From positions 1 through 5,424 of the forward strand of contig JAGVFL010000055.1 of assembly GCA_020057645.1 (NCBI GenBank): 5,424 bases of DNA, read 5' to 3'. A model generated the notes under the pieces. It saw only the letters and a list, made by a program, of their open reading frames with translations. It had not been told where the DNA came from and ran no database searches. This stretch comes from Candidatus Omnitrophota bacterium. Lineage in GTDB: Bacteria > Omnitrophota > Gorgyraeia > Gorgyraeales > Gorgyraeaceae. The stretch's first letter is position 1. Each line of letters begins with the position of its first letter. Positions 4,965 to 5,424 of the stretch are shown here, piece after piece. The position numbers and the translations under genes are program-made.

Positions 4965-5424
4965 ATTTGTTTTGCTAAGCTTGATAATTTATTTAGCTTC
5001 GCGATTATATCTTCTGTAAGATTTTCTGAAAGGGTGCCCATTCCGCAGCTTGGGGTAAGAAGTGAATTAGATATTATCAAATCTCTGTCTATGGATTTTT
5101 TCTCCAGATTTTCTATTTGTAAAGACAATTTCTCAAAAAGAGATTTATCTGTCTCTTTTAACACATCCTCGGAAGTAGGCACGATGCCCCACGCCAGATA
5201 CCCTCCCCTTTTTAAAAATCTCCCTATATCTTCAGAATAAAGCGAAAGGTTATCGGCGTATAAATACGCGTCAAAATTTATGATATCGACCTTTGTCTCC
5301 GCAATCATTGACCAGTCTGTATTGCCGCAGCAATGTATCCCAGCCAGGCTGTCTTTTGAATGTATCCCGTCTATAATGGAATTCAGCATTGATACGACAT
5401 CTTCTCTTTTTATGTTTACAAAAC
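4958..5424 (-). CDS. MetE C-terminal-like (UROD-fold) methionine synthase-like protein, 5' end missing
   Basis: The frame is open to the right edge, giving 154 visible residues. It is the C-terminal half of a zinc methyltransferase of the MetE C-terminal/UROD fold. Zinc-ligand-like residues are His30 and Cys32 in IHCCGNTDW (matching the HxC of MetE) and Cys126 in LTPSCGMGTL (matching PDCGLKT of MetE). Between them are INFDAYLY and GGYLAWGIVPT, typical of short folate-independent methionine-synthase-like proteins of anaerobes. The likely role is methyl transfer to homocysteine, perhaps from a corrinoid protein, but a role with another thiol is possible. The apparent ATG at 5389 is internal, because codons upstream continue in frame (FVNIKREDVVS). 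Its stop lies inside the palindrome at 4930-4964. It is probably co-transcribed with the hyp genes. Confidence 0.78.
   Translation of the reverse strand, partial: FVNIKREDVVSMLNSIIDGIHSKDSLAGIHCCGNTDWSMIAETKVDIINFDAYLYADNLSLYSEDIGRFLKRGGYLAWGIVPTSEDVLKETDKSLFEKLSLQIENLEKKSIDRDLIISNSLLTPSCGMGTLSENLTEDIIAKLNKLSSLAKQIR

Noticed and set aside
1..5424. CRISPR array, tRNA or rRNA genes, transposase
   Set aside because: No regularly spaced direct repeats, no cloverleaf-like or rRNA-like sequence, and no transposase-like reading frame were seen.

Overview
The window is a compact minus-strand gene cluster from an anaerobic, fairly AT-rich bacterium. Every well-supported gene reads right to left. The core is a [NiFe]-hydrogenase maturation block in the order hypF-like, hypC, hypD, hypE. 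A UPF0280 (ApbE-like) gene and a NIL-domain 2x[4Fe-4S] ferredoxin gene follow it. The C-terminal part of a methionine-synthase-like (MetE C-terminal / UROD-fold) gene precedes it and runs off the right edge. The gene set and the many dispersed palindromes suggest an uncultivated anaerobe, for example Omnitrophota-like or a deltaproteobacterium-like lineage. That placement is an inference from gene content and is not demonstrated.

Layout from right to left, in the direction of transcription: partial MetE-like CDS (5424-4958); palindrome (4964-4930); stand-alone HypF carbamoyltransferase (Kae1-like) domain (4925-3714), which carries two copies of a 45-bp repeat inside its coding sequence; palindrome (3745-3709); hypC (3695-3486); palindrome (3489-3459); hypD (3451-2357); hypE (2360-1362, ATGA overlap with hypD); UPF0280 (1357-626, 4-nt gap); imperfect GC-rich dyad and an AT-rich hairpin (617-558); NIL-ferredoxin (547-140); then a non-coding left end (1-139) made of three palindromic elements. 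No structural hydrogenase genes, hypA, hypB or N-terminal HypF half are present.

How the genes work together: HypC, HypD, HypE and the HypF domain build and insert the Fe(CN)2CO group of [NiFe] hydrogenases. HypF carbamoylates the C-terminal Cys of HypE, HypE dehydrates this to a thiocyanate, and HypC-HypD receives the cyanide on iron. UPF0280 and NIL-ferredoxin are families that I recall being tied to the anaerobic aspartate-semialdehyde/sulfide route to homocysteine, and the MetE-like protein could methylate homocysteine. The cluster may therefore join hydrogenase maturation to sulfur and methionine metabolism.

The most unusual signals are the repeats. A 45-bp element occurs twice inside hypF in two different reading frames, both times adding about 15 residues. 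Palindromes also sit exactly at three gene ends and supply the stop codons.
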